Of a DNA stretch of 64,000 nucleotides, positions 46,161 through 57,160 are shown piece by piece (within the stretch, counting starts at the first letter, position 1; the number at the start of each line of letters is the position of its first letter). The stretch is from Gigaspora rosea (lineage: Eukaryota > Glomeromycota > Glomeromycetes > Diversisporales > Gigasporaceae), in assembly GCA_003550325.1 (NCBI GenBank), contig QKWP01000058.1, positions 243,964 through 307,963 on the forward strand. Reading direction: 5' to 3'. Position numbers and translations under genes: made by a program. The notes beneath the pieces are model-generated. The model saw only the letters and a program-made list of their open reading frames with translations. It did not search any database and was not told the origin of the DNA.

Positions 46161-46935
46161 GTGATCCGCATATAAATCAGTGAAAAAACATAGTAAACTG
46201 CGGGATATGTTTACTATGTAATTTTTGCTTTTTTGGAATCTGACATTTCCCCAAGGATAAATCAATTTTGTACTAAGTAAACCTCTCACATGCGCATAAT
46301 AAAAGTTGTAGAGGTAATAATTATGAGTATAATGGAAGTTGAAATCTTAAAATCAGCAAGTAGATCGTAAGATATGGGCATTTTTGTCTTTGTGACTGTT
46401 TGTTTACTTCTTTGTTTATATCATATAGTATTAAGGCAAATACACCTATATCTCACGATCCACTGGGCCAATTTTAATGTTCCAACTACCATTATGCTCG
46501 TATTTTTTTCCTCTACAATGTTTGTTATGCGCGCAAGAAAGGTTTATTTAGTATGAAATCGATTTATCCTTGGGGAAATGCAGATTCTGAAAAAGGGTGA
46601 TGTCTAAAGCGGTGGCAACTCATATTTCTTAATAATTTTTTCGATTAACTTTAGGGTTAGGGTCATTTTATATTAGGGTTAGGTTGGATTTTAGATAGTT
46701 ATATAAGCAATACTGCCTTCCTGATATATTTACTTAACCTATCTGAGGTAGATTTAAACTGTCGTTTTTTGTATTTTTTAGGTTTTTCGTTCTTGTTTCG
46801 CTAGCGATCATCAAAATTCTGTAATTTGATTGGCTGTTATCACATGAATTTGACCCCGCTTTAGACGACCCCTGAAAAAGGCAAAATTTAATAGTGAAAA
46901 GCACATGATTTTTCACTGGTTCACAGGCTAATCAC
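46161..46935. mobile_element. TIR element inserted in the left arm of the large foldback
   Basis: Left TGATCCGCATATAAATCAGT with GTGAAAAAACATAG, right complement with CAGTGAAAAATCATG. Further in, TTTCCCCAAGGATAAATC faces GATTTATCCTTGGGGAAATG. Comparison with the right arm of the foldback (TTTTAATTGATAATC uninterrupted) shows this block is an insertion. Confidence 0.7.
46595..46871 (-). mobile_element. GGGGTCGTCTAAAGC MITE, copy 3, with 8-bp duplication
   Basis: Ends GGGTGATGTCTAAAGC and GCTTTAGACGACCC. CTGAAAAA lies on both sides (46587-46594 and 46872-46879), perfect over 8 bp; depending on how the terminal Gs are counted it could be TGAAAAAG. It contains TTAGGGTTAGGG and TTAGGGTTAGG-like motifs. 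It sits inside the right TIR of the element 46161-46935. Confidence 0.88.
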
Positions 46936-46969
46936 AAATTAAATGATAATCAGTCTGTCAACTAAAGAG

Positions 46970-47563
46970 TGATCATAGGTGAAATGTGGCGTGCTTTCAT
47001 TTAAAACATTTTTATTACTAAGTTAATGATACATGTCCACTAATTGTAAGTTGTAGAGCTCGTCGAAACGCATCTAACAGTGGTTAGATCATCTAAATCA
47101 GCCTGGTGGATGGCGAGATAACGTCAAAAAACGATTGGCCGACTATATAAAACTTAGTGATCAGATTTCATAGAAAAATCACTATAGGCGAAATGTGACG
47201 TTCTTCCATCTAAACCTTTTTTCTTTATAAGTTAACAATACATGTCCACTAATTGAAAGTTGTAGAGCTCGTCGAGACATATCTAACAGTAGTTAGATTA
47301 TCCAAATTGGCCTAGTGGATGGCGAGATATCATCAAAAAACGATTGGCCAACTATATAAAACTCAAAGATGCAGATTACATATGAAAATCACTATGGGTG
47401 AAATGTAGAGTTCTTCCATCTAAACCATTTTTTCTTACTAAGTTAACGATACTTGTCCACTAATTGAAAGTCGTAGAGCTCGTCGAAATGCACTTAACAG
47501 TGGTTAAATCATCCAAATCGGCTCAGTGGATAGCAAGATATCATTGAAAAATGATTGACCGAC
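46970..47563. repeat. Three tandem units of about 210 bp in the left arm
   Basis: Units begin near 46972, 47181 and 47391 with ATCA.T.GG.GAAATGT and share CATGTCCACTAATTG, GTAGAGCTCGTCGA, ATCTAACAGTGGTTAGAT and GGCGAGATA. A single inverted copy lies at 49800-50000 in the right arm, so the left arm expanded after the foldback formed, or the right arm lost copies. Confidence 0.88.
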
Positions 47564-47831
47564 TACTGTAAAGTCCTGAATATAAGCAACCCCCTACATT
47601 TTGAGGCCAAAATACTAAGAAAATAAAATAAGCAACCCCTTTTTAAAAATTGCTAAGCATAATAAAATTTATTATAAACTATTAATTTTCTACTCAAATT
47701 TATTATAAACTTTATTAATTTCCTATTCAAATTTATTACAAACTTTATTAATTTCCTATTCAAATTTTTTAACAAAAAAAATTATTCTTCTAATTCATTA
47801 GCAGACAAACTATCTTCTTCAACTATCTCAG

Positions 47832-49115
47832 TCAAATCTTCTTACTATCAATTTCATCATTCTCTTTATCTGAATCGTATAATAAATCGTCTTCTGTCCC
47901 ATCTAATTTATTAGAAATACCACACTTTTTAAATGATTTAATAATCATTTCTGCAGAAATATCATCCCACGCTTCTAAAATCCATTGACAAATTAAACTA
48001 TTGGATGGTCTTTTTAAATTTCCTTTCTTAGTTAACTGAAATTCGCCATTACTCATCCACAAACGCTATTTTTCTTTTAGTCTATCCTTAAACGGTTTAT
48101 TAATGCTTACATCCAAAGGTTGTACAATTGATGTTAAGCCCCCAGGAATAATAGCTTTATGGATATTATTAACAGAACATTTGTGTTTTACCATATCGGT
48201 AAGATGCCCTTCAAATGAATCCATTACAAGCAATGACAAAGATTTGTTTATAGTCGATGCTCCAGGTCGTTTGTTCAAGACTTGGTTAATCTATTTACAC
48301 ATCAAATTTTCGTCCATCTAGGCACTTTCATGCATATGTACAATAATTCCACAAGGAAGATTAGGAAGAATTCGTACGCCTTTAAAAATTACCATAGGGG
48401 GTAGTTTGTTTCTGCTTGCTGTAATCGCCAAAACACAGGTAAACCAGTTTTTGTCGTTTCCAGTTGTTTTAATTTGTACTGTTTTGGCGCCTTTCTCATT
48501 AACTGTATACGAACTTGTCATGTCAAAATAAACCGGTGTTTCATACATATTTATAATTTGGAAAAGATCATACTGATATATTAATCGAGATCAAATTACT
48601 AATTTATGAAATTCGGTGATTTTTTCAGTAAGATCTTCAGGCAACTTTTGGCTAATTTTAGTACGACGGCGAAAAGAAAGTTGGTGTCGCTTTAAAAACT
48701 GGTAAAACCAAGATTTGGATGCACAGAATTGTTGAGAAGCACTTGGATATTTATCTGCACAAGTTGTTGACAAAATCGTGATCATTTGCATTTTAATTGA
48801 ACCTGCTGTTACTGCAATTCCCATTCTACGAAGTTCACTAAACCATTTAATAAGCTCTTCTTCAGCAGCTGGGTAAAATAAAACTCTACCAGCACCAATA
48901 CGTCGGTTACCAGATATAACATTATTAAATTTTTCTTCGCTATTTTTCTATCACGACACCATAGACTGATCGATACCAAAGTGATGTGAAGCAGCCAAAA
49001 CACCAATACGCTTTGCTTCTTGAATAACGGTAAGTTTTTCTGATGCCTTATACAAAGTTCTTTGGACACGTTTTCTGACTTTAACTGGTTTATTTTTACT
49101 GATAATATTGTTCAT
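47832..49115 (-). pseudogene. pogo transposase, broken
   Basis: About 428 codons, the normal pogo size. The N-terminal helix-turn-helix (EKLTVIQEAKRIGV, HHFGIDQSMVS) is followed by TGA TAG where Arg-Trp is expected. Then a CENP-B-like second DNA-binding part (SKSWFYQFLKRHQLSFRRRT near 48690) and the DDE_1 catalytic domain follow: ETPVYFDM near 48535, LLVMDSFEGHLTD near 48225 and PGGLTSIVQPLDVSIN near 48120. The three catalytic acidic residues appear present, but stops (near 48065, 48291, 48319, 48593, 48955) prevent a full protein; most of them fall at expected Trp or Arg positions. The C-terminus is acidic (DDLLYDSDKENDE). It would bind the TIRs and cut and paste the element. Confidence 0.88.
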
Positions 49116-49440
49116 TTTTTTTCGGTTTTTTTCTTGTTTGGGTTGACTTTGGTTTTTTTTTGTTTTTTTTTTTGTTTGGGGCTGACTTTGTTTTTTTTTG
49201 TTTTTTTTTTTGTTTGATTTTAATTTTTTGCGTTTTTTTTCTAGTATCCAATGTGAAAATAAAGGTACAAAAAAAACAATTCCAGATTTAGAAAAATAAA
49301 GTGTGTATAAAGCGTAGTGCAATGCTAAAAAAAATAAACTNNNNNNNNNNNNNNNNNNNNNNNNNNNNNNNNNNNNNNNNNNNNNNNNNNNNNNNNNNNN
49401 NNNNNNAAAAAAAAAAAGATAATGAATAAACATACGTAAG
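49116..49440. other. Low-complexity sequence and assembly gap
   Basis: Runs of T with GTTTGGG (49118-49230) read on the minus strand as Lys/Gln-rich. 49341-49406 are Ns. The gap lies in the leader of the pogo element, beside A/T homopolymers. Confidence 0.9.
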
Positions 49441-50380
49441 TACGTACGTATATTGTTTGCATTTAGTGAATACGGTATTTAATTTAAAAAAACTGAAAAT
49501 TTGAATTGCACTCAATTTTATGTTGGTAACAAAGACCAACGTTATTTTTCTTTTAAAATCCATGAGTATAGGTTATGCGAGTGGAATAAATAATAAATCA
49601 TAATCAACTGTTCTATACTACAAGTTGGTCATTTATATATAAGGTTAATTGACCAATAAAAATCGAGTATTTTAAAGTTTCGAATTTAAGCAACCCCCCG
49701 AAAAAATTTGGCTAAATCAGGTGGCTTAGGGGTTGCTTATATTCGGGACTTTACGGTATATAAAATCTCTATGTAATCAATATTTGTTTACATAGAGATT
49801 TTATATAGTTGATTAATCGTTTTTCGACGATATCTTGCCATCCACATGGCCGATTTGGATGATTTAACCACCGTTAGATGCGTCTCAACGAGCTCTACAA
49901 TTTTCAATTAGTGGACATGTATAATCAACTTAGTAAGAAAAAGTTTTAGATGGAAGCATGCCACATTTCGCCTATAGTGATTTTTATATGATCACTCTCT
50001 AGTTGACTGGCGGATTATCAATTAAAATATAAAAATATATTTATATTATTCAAACTCAAACTAGTTTGCAAACTTCAAACTCAAATTCAAACCAAACTCA
50101 AATTTAACTAAAAAGTTTGCTTCAAATCAAACTCAAATATTTTTTTAATCATAGTTTGGGTTTGGTTTGATTTCAAATTAAATCAAACCCAATCTGACCT
50201 AAAGTTTGATTTGATCCAGATTTGTAGGAACTCTGATACCAACCTGTACCACTTTCATAGGGTAACTTACAAAAGTCATCTAGCATTTTGATTAGCTGTT
50301 AGGGAGGAGGCTTCAGCTAGGGTGAGATAATGTTAACTGAAACATTAATTTCAAATATTAGTAGTGATTGTAGTAATTAT

Positions 50381-51709
50381 TAGTGTTGGACTATGACCTT
50401 TTATGACCTATATGACCTTTATGACTAGTCATAAGTTATTTGGTCATAAAAAGAGAATTATGACCTTATGACCTAAGATAAAAAAAATTAACCAATTAAA
50501 AAGCAATATTTATACTAGCTAATTGATTAGTTTTTTTGATGATGATTGAGAAAAGTTTCTGAGATTCTAAATTATCTATCAATTTATATTTTCAATTTGT
50601 CTAACTTAAATTCTGTCTAATAAAAAGATCGCCAGAAAAATATCAGTATATGTCACAGGAATGGAGTAATATTGTAGTATTAAAGATTTCATATAGTATA
50701 TCATTATATTATAAATTAAATAGTGTATGTATATACACAAAATCTTGCATCTTATTGGATAAATTCATATAGTGAAGCAGGATATAAGTACATAAATACA
50801 TATAAAAACTTTGCATATTTTGTGTTGAAATCCCTAAATTTCACTAATTTCATTATAATCTACAACATTTACTTTATATATGTATATATCTTGCGAATTT
50901 TGATATACTTTTGAGTAAATTATTGCCAATACTGCAGTATGTAGACCTTGTATTTTGAATTGTTAATTATTTTTTGGAGATTTTGGAAGCCATATAACTA
51001 TTTGGATTAATCAACTAAGACGATTGTATATTTCATACTTGTATATACCGGTTGCTTGTATAAGCAAATAGTATAAAGAATAGTATACATATTAATCTAG
51101 ATATATATATTAAAGCCTAAATATAATATATATAATTATTTTAAGAATTTGAGTCACAAACTAAAGCAATTTATATTTAAAATATAGTAATTTTATATAA
51201 TAGTTATATGACCAGGTCATAATTGGTCATATGGAGTGCTCCGTATTAAAAGGTCCCATTTTTACATTTATCTCATTTTGAGATAATTGAGTTTAACCAT
51301 TTGTTTTGATTTTCGGACTGATTCGGGATTAATTAAATTTCACGATTTTGATTGGTTAAAGAAGGCAGGTGACTATCGGATAATCTCGTGACGTGTTGGC
51401 TCTACGCAGCCTCATGTAATTTTTCTTTTTAAATTATCTTGATTTTTTATTATGCAAATCAACTTTTATTAATAATTGAAAAATATCAATTATGTCAAAA
51501 TTTACATGAATTTAATAAAAACTCATTTTTCAAAAAATTGTAAAAATGGGCCCTTTTAATACGGAGCACTCCATATGACTAATAGTCATATTGGTCATAA
51601 AACAAGTCATAATTTATATGACCAAAATTTATATGACTATTATTATATAACCATTATGACTAGCGGTCATATAAAAAATATAATATGACCACATTTTTGG
51701 CCAACACTT
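50381..51709. mobile_element. hAT-type element with TATGACC subterminal repeats, 8-bp duplication
   Basis: Ends TAGTGTTGGACTATGACC and GGCCAACACTT (last base mismatched). GTAATTAT on both sides (50373-50380 and 51710-51717). Many TATGACC and GGTCATA words lie in both subterminal regions (50392-50490 and 51200-51700). No transposase seen; the frame at 50723 is not supported. Confidence 0.88.
51233..51572. mobile_element. 340-bp TIR element nested in the hAT element
   Basis: Ends GGAGTGCTCCGTATTAAAAG and CTTTTAATACGGAGCACTCC, with a further TGTAAAAATGGG pair inside. ATAT flanks both sides, but the surrounding GGTCATAT words are themselves inverted, so the duplication is uncertain. It contains TCTCATTTTGAGATAA, a short hairpin. 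Confidence 0.8.
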
Positions 51710-51717
51710 GTAATTAT

Positions 51718-53440
51718 AGTAATGATATACAAATTTGATCAAAACTACGTACATACATTGTAAGGGGTAAAATGAGCCTTATATCTAAGAGTCACCACTA
51801 TCTACTCTAAAATTAACTCTAATAATGGTAAGGCTTCGATTGAGGTGTTGATAGATTTGGTCTGAGTAACAAGTGTCGAAATAGAACTCTAAACTATGTC
51901 ACAAGGCTCTAATATTAGATCACAGGATTTGGACTTATATTAAGAGTTATCAGTTCATAATATAAACAATAGTTATTAATTTAAGGATCTTTTAGTATAA
52001 TTACTAGAGCTAACACTTGCTAGTAGAGAGAAGTATACAAGACCCTTTTTGCTTCAATAAGGCATAATTCTCAAGTTCTAACTTTCGAAAAAAAAGTAGG
52101 AGTATTAACTCTAAAAAAGTTTCTCTTTAACCAAAAATTGTTGTAATAAATGACATATTATAATACCATGCACTCTTAGAATATTCATTATTCTAAGTAA
52201 AGCTTGTGACTTCATAACCCGTGTTTTGAACTCTGTTTAGTATAACCCAATTAAAGAAAAAAGATCAAATTATACAAAAACATAAATTGATTAACCTTGA
52301 TTATCTAATTTATTAAACAATTTAATCTATTCCATTATTAGATTAATCACCTGCATCATCCTCGATTACGTGATGATTGATAATAATATTAACGATTACA
52401 TTAGAGCATTTCAACCCTTGCAACTAAAATAAAGAAGAATTATTAAATAGAGTGAATTTTGAACAAACTGAAGAACTATTCACAAGAAATACTTATCTTC
52501 AGGAATGGCAAGACACTATGTCCAATTGGGCAATTTTTTTCCATTTTCAATTAGACATCAGAAAGATCCTAAAAGAACTTCAGATCTGGACCAAATCAAC
52601 CACGCCTACCAATTCAAGATTCAAGAGCCTTGCACTATTAAAAGACATTGGTTTAATTATATAGTAGTATTGCTAGTGGTTTTTAACTTATACCCAATAC
52701 TCACCATTCTTACAACATGCAGCATGTAATTATGGATAAACCATTGTAGTTTATGTCAGTAATAGTAAAGGTGAATTAGTATGTATTAGAATTATCACAA
52801 TTTCTATTGTGAATTACTAAAAAAATTCTTTATAAACTTACTTGGCATATAATACGTTTAAAGCTTGAGTTAAAAATGAATTATTGTGGCTTCTATAAAT
52901 AATTACTGTAAAAAGTTCTCATACAATACCTGCTCGATATTCTAATAACACAATATGTGTTTGGGGCGGAGTTAGTTCGCATTAAAATTATTATAGCTTC
53001 TATTATGATTTACTGCTATAAATCGTACCATTCTGGCGATACACAGTATATATTAACGTTGTCCATATCTCAATCTAATTTCAAAAATACAAAGTGCACA
53101 TAACGAATGAAAGTTGATCTTTTAAATCTTGAATACAAAGTGTGCATAACAAACAAAAGTCAATTTTTTTTTAAAAAAAATTAATTCATAATGATAGATC
53201 AATTACAAATTATGATGAATTTATTACGATATAAACATGCAAATAAATAGATCATCATAATTGTTCATATTTTAAATATTCTCACGGTCTTACAGTTTTT
53301 GGATACAGCAAATCAAAAACGGCAAAGTGCCAAAAATATGTTATAACTGATAGCAATCGATTATTGACAAGTACGTAATGAGATCAGTATCCACCTGATC
53401 ACAACATATTTACACACAATTAAAAATATATTTCCTACAC
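51718..53440. other. Intergenic
   Basis: TGTAAGGGGTAAAATG at 51758 resembles an LTR start, but no matching end was found. The frame at 52452-52664 (MNFEQTEELFTRNTYLQEWQ and onward, 70 residues) has ordinary amino-acid composition but no motif I recognise; it may be a small gene fragment. Nothing else supported. Confidence 0.35.
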
Positions 53441-53673
53441 CATCGTTTACACATGCATGTGTTATTATTCTGTACCATCAGAATCACCATAACCCTTCTA
53501 TAAATTGGAAAAATGAAAACCATTGCCCCACCTTAAAAGAAAAGGATTCTTGGAAAAATCAGCATAGCAAACATCAAAAAAGTTGAACGGAAACCATCTT
53601 TTCGCATTTCATGTTACAGAAGAACCGTAATCATACTGGTATATATCATGCACACACACACGTATAGGACATA

Positions 53674-54924
53674 CAGTCGACTTTCTTTATACCGAACTGC
53701 ATGTTCTGGGGGATTTTGTTCGGTATAGAGTGAGTTCGCTTTATACTGTTCGCTTTCTATACCGAACAGTTCGGTATATAAGGCTAACCAATAAAATCTT
53801 ATACATGTGATCAAGAATCACAATTTTTTTTATACTAAACTGTTTGGTATATAAAGTTAACCAATAAAATTTCTCACAAACCATCCTTGCAACCTAATGC
53901 ATGACGATAGTCATGCTAAGGTTATTATCACAAGGATCGCTATCCATCGATCCATAACGACATTTTGAGTATGTAAAATATAGGTATATAAGTTAAGATT
54001 GTAGATCTTTTAGTGCTTTTTTCTTCACTGCCCGATGTTGGTCCAGCTTTTTTCCACCCCACTGCCCCAAAAAAAAAAAAAGTGAGGCGAATAAATAAGA
54101 ACCAGAGGATATGTAAGAAAAGGCTAAGTATGATTTTTTTTGAGTACTCGAAGCAGTTTTTAAACATGCTCATTGACTTACAACAAATTGCTCAGTGACG
54201 TGTTTTATGATTATTATGATTACTATTATCCAAAGATGAAAGAAAGCAGGAATAATATGAGAATCAATTACGCTAGTCGCCTTTAAACACGTTTACTGAC
54301 TCGTGTACCTTGCTTGGTGACATACGTTATGATGCTATTGAACGAATTAAACTTTTTAAACTATTTGACTTAGATTCTCTAGTCTTTGCCATGTGCCAAA
54401 AGAGACGACCATAATCGATTGTAGTTCAGATTATGGTTTTCAATTGAAATTTGGGTCAAAAAATTGTAAAGTTTGACTAATTAGCATTAGTTTAGAATAG
54501 CTGTTTTAATTTAGAGTTAGTTAAGTTAAAAGAGGCACTATTGACATGTAGTACTGTGACATCGAAATAAAATGATTTGAGTGAAAACAATTAAAATGGC
54601 TTCAGAACATTTTGGGATTTTACTCAAAATTTTGTCTAAATTTTGCTTGTCTTTTTTTGTTTATTTATTTTCTTTCTGGAATATTTCGGATAGCATAACA
54701 TTGTAGACATGCATATCTACAAAACTATTTAACAGTTCGCTATATCGAAATATGTATACATAGCCTTGGGCTGGTTAAAAAAGTTCAGATGCGGTATATG
54801 ATGATTTACTATTTAAATTCGGTATAACCAGCCTAATTTATTATAAAAAAATCTGTTCTGCCAAATCTGGTTCGTTATAGCCCAATTTCGGTATAAGCAG
54901 GTTCGGTATAAAGAGAGTCGACTG
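53674..54924. mobile_element. TIR element CAGTCGACT..., TA target, 1251 bp
   Basis: Ends CAGTCGACTTTCTTTATACC and GGTATAAAGAGAGTCGACTG, with TA outside each (53672-53673 and 54925-54926). The subterminal regions repeat TTCGGTATA words in both orientations. The pattern is Tc1/mariner or pogo-like. No transposase; the frames at 53614, 53940, 54013 and 54841 are shadows. Confidence 0.85.
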
Positions 54925-55303
54925 TATGTAATTTTTCCACGATAACATTTTCTTCACACATATGCACAATGAAGCAATTATACATAATATATGATATTTT
55001 CCAATACCTACTAAAATAGGAAAAAAATATGATGAACATAGTAACTTCAAAATAGAAAAAAATATAGCACACCAAAAAGTTGAACGGAACCATCCCTCAA
55101 CATTTCATACGATCGTACTGGTATATATTTCCTATACCATTGTTCAATATATATTAACATGCACATGTTGTAATCCGTGTCGTCAGAATCACTATAACCC
55201 TCAAAAATCAGCATAGCAAACATCAAAAAAGTTGATCAGAAACTATCCTTCCCACATTCATATTACACAAGAAACATGATTGTAGGTATTGAAATTAAAA
55301 TAA

Positions 55304-55485
55304 TTAGTGACGCCAGTTTGCATTATAATGAGTGATTTGCATATAAAATTATATTATATATAGGTATGTAAAAATTTAAATTAACATCATTAACATTATA
55401 ATGAGAAATTATAATCAGTGACGCTAGCCTTACATTATAATAGTGATTTACATATATATTACATATTTGGTATGTAAAAATTTTA
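55304..55485. repeat. Two-unit direct duplication, period about 110 bp
   Basis: AGTGACGCCAGTTTGCATTA and AGTGACGCTAGCCTTACATTA-like units both continue with TAATRAGTGATTTRCATATA and end GGTATGTAAAAATTT. Confidence 0.75.
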
Positions 55486-55649
55486 ACTCTTTCCAAAAAT
55501 GAATAAATGAAAATTATTACTCCTACTAAAAAAGGTTTTTGCAAAAATCAGGATAAGCGACATCAAAAAAGTTGAAGAAAACCATTCCTATACACATTTT
55601 ATGTACACAAGAAATGTGATCGTACTGGTATACCGGTATTCATCTATTG

Positions 55650-56515
55650 AAAAAATATAATGCATAATTATCTGCACTATCATATATCAAATCATTTCTA
55701 ATTCGTTTTTCATATGATTTTTTCACCTATTATATCTTGATTATTGCACATAGCTAAATCATAGCCATTACCAAAAAGTGGTCCATGAAAAGAATTACAA
55801 TAGAATTTTGAATTGTACCATTTTTCAATGAAAAAATAAAACTATCATTACAATTCTTATAGAAACTATTTCTAGTAGGTTCATCCAAACCGATAGGATT
55901 ATAACCACCAAGAATTTCATCAGTACCTTTGACCTTCATCACTACAACAAGATGAGTTTGCTTGTATCATAATTCCCAAAATGAATTTGCAGTAAAACCT
56001 TCTTTATTTCTACAGAAAAGTAATTTAATTTCATACAGATAATTTGTTATTGAATATATACTTTCTTTTTTATTAATTCATGAAGCAATTTCTGCTGCAT
56101 GTGCTTCAATAATAACTGTTGAAAATGGTTCAATAATTCTAGTTGGTAGTTTTGGTGTTAAAATTTTATGAGGCAGAAGAATTTTTGATAATACTTGTCA
56201 ATTTGGTAAGATAAACTTTTTTGTTATATCATCCAAAGATTTTTTTCAAGGATTTGTTAATATTGTTGTACATTATCGATATGTTTTTATTAGACATCTG
56301 AAAATAACGAATATGAGATAAACAATTTCATAAAGTAGCTTTTAAAGCTAAAAGATTTTCATTGGACCAATCTTCAGGATCAGATAGTAGACCAGAGTTT
56401 TGAGCAATTCCTTATTCGATAGCATGATTCCAAATTTTTACTTCTTCCATTTGCAAATCATCTTGTTTAATAAGCGATATTAAGTGATTTATTAAATCCA
56501 GAATATGTATGTAAG
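55650..56515 (-). pseudogene. BTB-BACK-TLD family protein, 5'-truncated and broken
   Basis: On the minus strand the BACK part reads LISLIKQDDLQMEEVKIWNH, then GLLSDPEDWSNENLLALKAT and LSHIRYFQMS. The TLD domain follows: STVIIEAHAAEIAS, stop, INKKESIYSITNYLYEIKLL, HLVVVMKVKGTDEILGGYNP, SFIFSLKNGTIQNSI. After a frameshift near 55800 comes GPLFGNGYDLAMCNNQD. Stops at 56418 (TAA), 56338, 56214, 56080 and 55970 (TGA), at least two of them where the family has Trp. The N-terminal BTB domain is missing: homology stops at about 56515 where repeat R3 begins. Such proteins are expanded in Glomeromycotina; BTB-BACK usually links to Cullin-3 ligases and TLD is tied to oxidation resistance. Confidence 0.85.
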
Positions 56516-56780
56516 AGGCTTGAATTGGCATAGATTTTTAGCCAATAGTGGACCGTATACCCATACAAATTGGACCATTAGTGACTCAGGTTTTGCAACA
56601 CTTTACTAGTTCAAATGGCACAGGTTTTGGTATGGGTCAGTATGTAATAGTACAATTGTTAGTGGCCCTGATTTGTACATAAAGGTTTGAATTGGCATGG
56701 ATTTTTTTTGGCTCATAGTGGGCCATATACTGGTGCCAATTGAACCATTAATGATTCAGGTTTTACACTTTACAAGAAAT
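56516..56780 (+). repeat. Dispersed repeat R3, two tandem partial copies
   Basis: TGAATTGGCATRGATTTTT occurs at 56519 and 56683. GGACCATTAGTGACTCAGGT, TTTTGCAACACTTTACTAGT and TGGCACAGGTTTTGG match 44600-44730. The insertion or expansion appears to have removed the 5' half of the BTB-BACK-TLD gene. Confidence 0.7.
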
Positions 56781-57160
56781 TAAAATTTGCATCATAATTA
56801 ATATATAAATAAAGTATTTTATTAATTTATTATATTCTATTTGATTAGATTAAACTAATTATAAAAAAAGAAAAAGAGAAAAGAGAAAAAAAACTACTAG
56901 TTCTAACCCTAACTATAAATATCATTCATAATGAACATTTCAAAAATCATTGCATAACCCCAACAATATTTACATTTTGATTCCAATAACCACGAACCTG
57001 AAAATGATAAAACCCACCAACAAAGGCTTCATCAATAATAGTAAAATTGTATTGATGAAAGCTTGACACCAAAGCAACAAAATTAAAATGCTAATTCAAA
57101 TAAAAAAAAACCTAAAAAAGAAGAAAAGTCAGTTTTAATAACAAACTGAAGAAAATAAAA
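56781..57160. other. AT-rich intergenic stretch
   Basis: No gene supported. Confidence 0.4.

Larger units (their letters stand above)
47566..49756 (-). mobile_element. pogo-type DNA transposon, 2.2 kb, TA target
   Basis: TIRs of 28 bp with two mismatches: CTGTAAAGTCCTGAATATAA on the left and, in complement, CCGTAAAGTCCCGAATATAA on the right, both followed by GCAACCCC. TA lies directly outside each end (47564-47565 and 49757-49758). It contains a pogo transposase pseudogene and a 66-base run of N. Confidence 0.9.
45931..50235. mobile_element. Large foldback element carrying three later insertions
   Basis: The left outer arm (45931-46160: TTTGATCCAGTTTTGATT, many CAAACTCAAAC and AGTTTGATTTG words) is inverted relative to the right outer arm (50030-50235). 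The inner arms also pair: GGCGAAATGTG-type units on the left (46970-47563) and one inverted unit on the right (49800-50020). The centre is a palindrome near 49760-49815 (TAAAATCTCTATGTAA with TTACATAGAGATTTTA). A second TIR element (46161-46935), a MITE (46595-46871) and a pogo element (47566-49756) interrupt the left half. Termini TAGGGTTC and GAACTCTG look hAT-like, but I see no clean 8-bp duplication. Confidence 0.78.
53450..55640. repeat. Dispersed repeat R4, four partial copies, first two separated by a transposon
   Basis: Shared words: CATCAGAATCACCATAACCC, AAATCAGCATAGCAAACATC, AAAAAGTTGAACGGAAACCA and CGTACTGGTATATA. Copies at 53475-53650, 55070-55135, 55160-55290 and 55530-55645. No coding capacity. 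Confidence 0.75.

Noticed and set aside
49128..49230. Lys/Gln-rich N-terminal extension of the pogo transposase
   Set aside because: Low-complexity T runs next to an assembly gap; a start at 49115 gives the normal transposase length.
51758..52450. TGTAAGGGGTAAAATG as the start of another LTR
   Set aside because: No CA-ending partner, no target duplication and no matching second copy in the window.
54260..54280. TTACGCTAGT as a second Helitron 3' end
   Set aside because: No hairpin upstream and it lies in the middle of a well-defined TA-flanked TIR element.
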